From Anaerolineales bacterium (GTDB taxonomy: Bacteria > Chloroflexota > Anaerolineae > Anaerolineales > Villigracilaceae), in NCBI GenBank assembly GCA_016789485.1, contig JAEURE010000129.1:1-7462 (forward strand): 7,462 nucleotides of DNA, given 5' to 3'. Shown one piece after another: positions 6,025-7,462 of the stretch. A program made the translations under genes and the position numbers. How positions within the stretch are numbered: position 1 is the stretch's first letter; every line of letters starts with the position of its first letter. The notes under the pieces were generated by a model, which was given only the letters and a program-made list of their open reading frames with translations, was not told the DNA's origin and searched no databases.

Positions 6025-6067
6025 GGAATTGTACGACTGAAACACAAAATTGGTAAGTGACTTAAAT

Positions 6068-6085
6068 CAGGCTGGTTACAGCCTG
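6068..6085. terminator. GC-rich hairpin over the stop codon of the HD-GYP remnant
   Basis: CAGGCTG (6068-6074) and CAGCCTG (6079-6085) form a perfect 7-bp stem with a 4-nt loop (GTTA) that contains the TAA stop of the 6076-6192 frame. On the plus strand it is followed by TTTTC, on the minus strand by ATTTAAG. The T tails are short, so it is a weak terminator at most. Confidence 0.45.
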
Positions 6086-6192
6086 TTTTCAAGGAATATC
6101 TTTACGATCTTCGGGTCAAAGTGTTTGCCAGCCTGCTCCTCAATATAGCGATACACTTCCTGCTCAGACAGTTCCCCACTACTATTTGACAT
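6076..6192 (-). pseudogene. HD-GYP C-terminal remnant (38 codons)
   Basis: A short minus-strand frame from ATG 6192 to TAA 6076 encodes 38 residues ending EEQAGKHFDPKIVKIFLENR. The segment EQEVYRYIEEQAGKHFDPKI matches the characteristic last helices of HD-GYP cyclic-di-GMP phosphodiesterases ('..I.....G.HFDP.IV..F'). The catalytic HD and GYP motifs are absent, so it cannot be an active enzyme. Upstream an in-frame TGA is reached inside the leuS terminator, and no other HD-GYP coding sequence is present. The frame has no Shine-Dalgarno; a TATAAT (6202-6197) lies 4 nt before the ATG, too close for an ordinary leader. I read it as a truncated gene relic downstream of leuS. An expressed micro-protein is possible but unsupported. 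Confidence 0.65.
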
Positions 6193-6204
6193 ATTTATTA
6201 TAGA

Positions 6205-6239
6205 AAGACCCCTGAAAATTTGAAGTTTTCAAGGGTCTT
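6205..6239 (-). terminator. leuS terminator
   Basis: A hairpin 15 bp after the leuS stop: arms 6206-6218 and 6226-6238 (AGACCCCTGAAAA / TTTTCAAGGGTCT), extendable by one pair, with a 7-nt loop. Read as minus-strand RNA, the single non-Watson-Crick position is a G-U pair; read as plus-strand RNA it is a C/A mismatch, so the stem suits leuS transcription. The T tail is short (TTTC). Confidence 0.7.
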
Positions 6240-6253
6240 CTGTTTATTCTAGT

Positions 6254-7462
6254 TTACACAACGATACTCACCAAGCGTCCCTTTGCCACGATCACCTTGC
6301 GCGGCTCCTTGCCTTCCAAATATTTGCGGACGGTTTCGGATGCCAGCGCCGCGGATTTGATTTCATCCTCCGTCGCTTCGGCTGGGACAATGACTTTATC
6401 CCGCACCTTGCCATTGATCTGCACGGGGATTTCGATGGAGTCTTCTCTTGTGGCGGCTTCGTCCACTACAGGCCAGGCTTGTTGATGGATGGAATATGGC
6501 TTGCCCAGATGATTCGTCCACAGCTCTTCAGCGATGTGCGGCGTCACAGGAGCCATCATCTTCAAATAGATCTCCTGCGCTTCCTTCCACTCGTCGCTTC
6601 CAGCCGCGCCGGCTTCGCGCGCCTTGTACATTTCGTTCATCAATTCCATCAGAGATGAAACGATGGTGTTGAACTCAAAATTTTCGAAGTCGCGGGTCAC
6701 ACGCTTTAAGGTCTGGTGCACCTTGCGGCGCAGATTCTTTTTGGTTTCTTCAGCGGCCCCCATCGGGGATGATACAGTTGTCGGCGGAGTCGGGTCCGTA
6801 AACAAGGTCCATACACGGCGCACCCAACGCGCGCTTCCTTCAATGCCCTGCGAGTCCCACGGTGCTCCCATCTCCCAACGTGCAAAGAACAGAATGTAGG
6901 CACGCACCGTATCCGCACCGTAGCGATTGACCAGCACATCAGGCGCGATCACATTCCCCTTGCTTTTGGACATCTTGTCACCGTCTTCACCCAGCACCAT
7001 GCCTTGATTGCGCAATTGCAGCATGGGCTCGTGGCCTTCGGTCATGCCAATATCACGCAGGGCTTTGTGGAAAAAGCGCGTGTACAGCAAATGCATGGTG
7101 GCATGTTCGATGCCGCCCGTGTACGTATCGACGGGCATCCAATAGTTATATTCGGCTTCATCGAACGGACCCTTGTCATACTTCGGCGACAGATAACGCA
7201 GGTGATACCACGACGAACACATGAACGTATCCATCGTATCGGTTTCACGCACGGCAGGACCGTTGCACACGGGGCAGGTCGTATGCTTCCATGTAGGATG
7301 TAGTTTCAACGGGCTTTCGCCAGTTGGCTTCCATTCAACATCTTCGGGCAGGGTCACTGGCAATTGGTCATCGGGCACGGGATTCCATCCATGTGTCTCG
7401 CAATGTACCATCGGGATGGGCGCGCCCCAATATCGCTGACGGCTGATCAACCAATCGCGATA
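6254..7462 (-). CDS. leuS: Leucyl-tRNA synthetase, C-terminal part (5' end outside window)
   Basis: The frame is open to the right edge; the visible 402 residues begin YRDWLISRQRYWGAPIP, the segment after the CP1 editing domain of class I LeuRS. In order: CPVC (63-66, part of a zinc-binding site), ETDTMDTFMCSSWYHLRY (73-90, tRNA/active-site region), GGIEHATMHLLYTRFFHKA (116-134), KMSKS (163-167, ATP-binding loop), the helical anticodon-binding domain (about 215-330) and the C-terminal tRNA-elbow domain with INGKVRDK (348-355). It charges tRNA-Leu with leucine in the cytoplasm. QGMVL and KMSKS are separated by only a few residues, so the leucine-specific insertion seen in E. coli and Thermus enzymes is missing, as in Bacillus-type LeuRS. 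The HIGH motif and editing domain lie outside the window. A terminator follows the stop. Confidence 0.97.
   Translation of the reverse strand, partial: YRDWLISRQRYWGAPIPMVHCETHGWNPVPDDQLPVTLPEDVEWKPTGESPLKLHPTWKHTTCPVCNGPAVRETDTMDTFMCSSWYHLRYLSPKYDKGPFDEAEYNYWMPVDTYTGGIEHATMHLLYTRFFHKALRDIGMTEGHEPMLQLRNQGMVLGEDGDKMSKSKGNVIAPDVLVNRYGADTVRAYILFFARWEMGAPWDSQGIEGSARWVRRVWTLFTDPTPPTTVSSPMGAAEETKKNLRRKVHQTLKRVTRDFENFEFNTIVSSLMELMNEMYKAREAGAAGSDEWKEAQEIYLKMMAPVTPHIAEELWTNHLGKPYSIHQQAWPVVDEAATREDSIEIPVQINGKVRDKVIVPAEATEDEIKSAALASETVRKYLEGKEPRKVIVAKGRLVSIVV

Noticed and set aside
1..7462. Search for a defence, mobile or biosynthetic system
   Set aside because: No transposase, integrase, nuclease, toxin-antitoxin pair, reverse transcriptase, tRNA gene or array was recognisable. 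The genes are separate units with housekeeping or envelope roles.

Overview
The window looks like chromosomal DNA of a free-living bacterium, most likely a member of Anaerolineae (Chloroflexota). This is inference from gene style: exported lipoproteins with Ser/Thr/Pro/Ala-rich linkers, an NBR1-type Ig-like domain fused to a CAP domain, a membrane-anchored TolB-like propeller with 'ATPTVGVATPIP'-type linkers, and moderate GC. No rRNA, tRNA, CRISPR array, transposase or phage gene is visible.

Layout. Positions 1-85 (minus) hold the N-terminus of an unrecognised gene. A divergent plus-strand gene (218-673) encodes a small membrane protein with three glycine-zipper helices. It is followed by an aldo/keto reductase (817-1842) with a strong terminator, an Ig-like/CAP lipoprotein (1971-3017), a palindromic intergenic element (about 3024-3114) and an ICMT/PEMT-like membrane methyltransferase (3156-3665). 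A near-perfect bidirectional terminator (3674-3707) separates this plus-strand block from a minus-strand block. That block holds a six-bladed PD40/TolB-like membrane-anchored protein (3726-4784), an unrecognised lipoprotein (4883-5938), a 38-codon remnant that looks like the extreme C-terminus of an HD-GYP phosphodiesterase (6076-6192), and the 3' two-fifths or so of leuS (6254 to the edge).

How the genes relate. The genes do not form an obvious operon or pathway. Most have their own promoter-like or terminator elements, so this looks like a string of single-gene transcription units. Common themes are the cell envelope (zipper membrane protein, two lipoproteins, anchored propeller, membrane methyltransferase) and housekeeping (leuS). 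Two genes (ICMT-like and TolB-like) have a -10-like box 7-8 nt before the ATG and no usable Shine-Dalgarno, which suggests leaderless mRNAs. I see no convincing undescribed multi-gene defence or mobile system. The most notable items are the regular glycine-zipper protein, the HD-GYP relic next to leuS, the palindromic intergenic element and the orphan lipoprotein.
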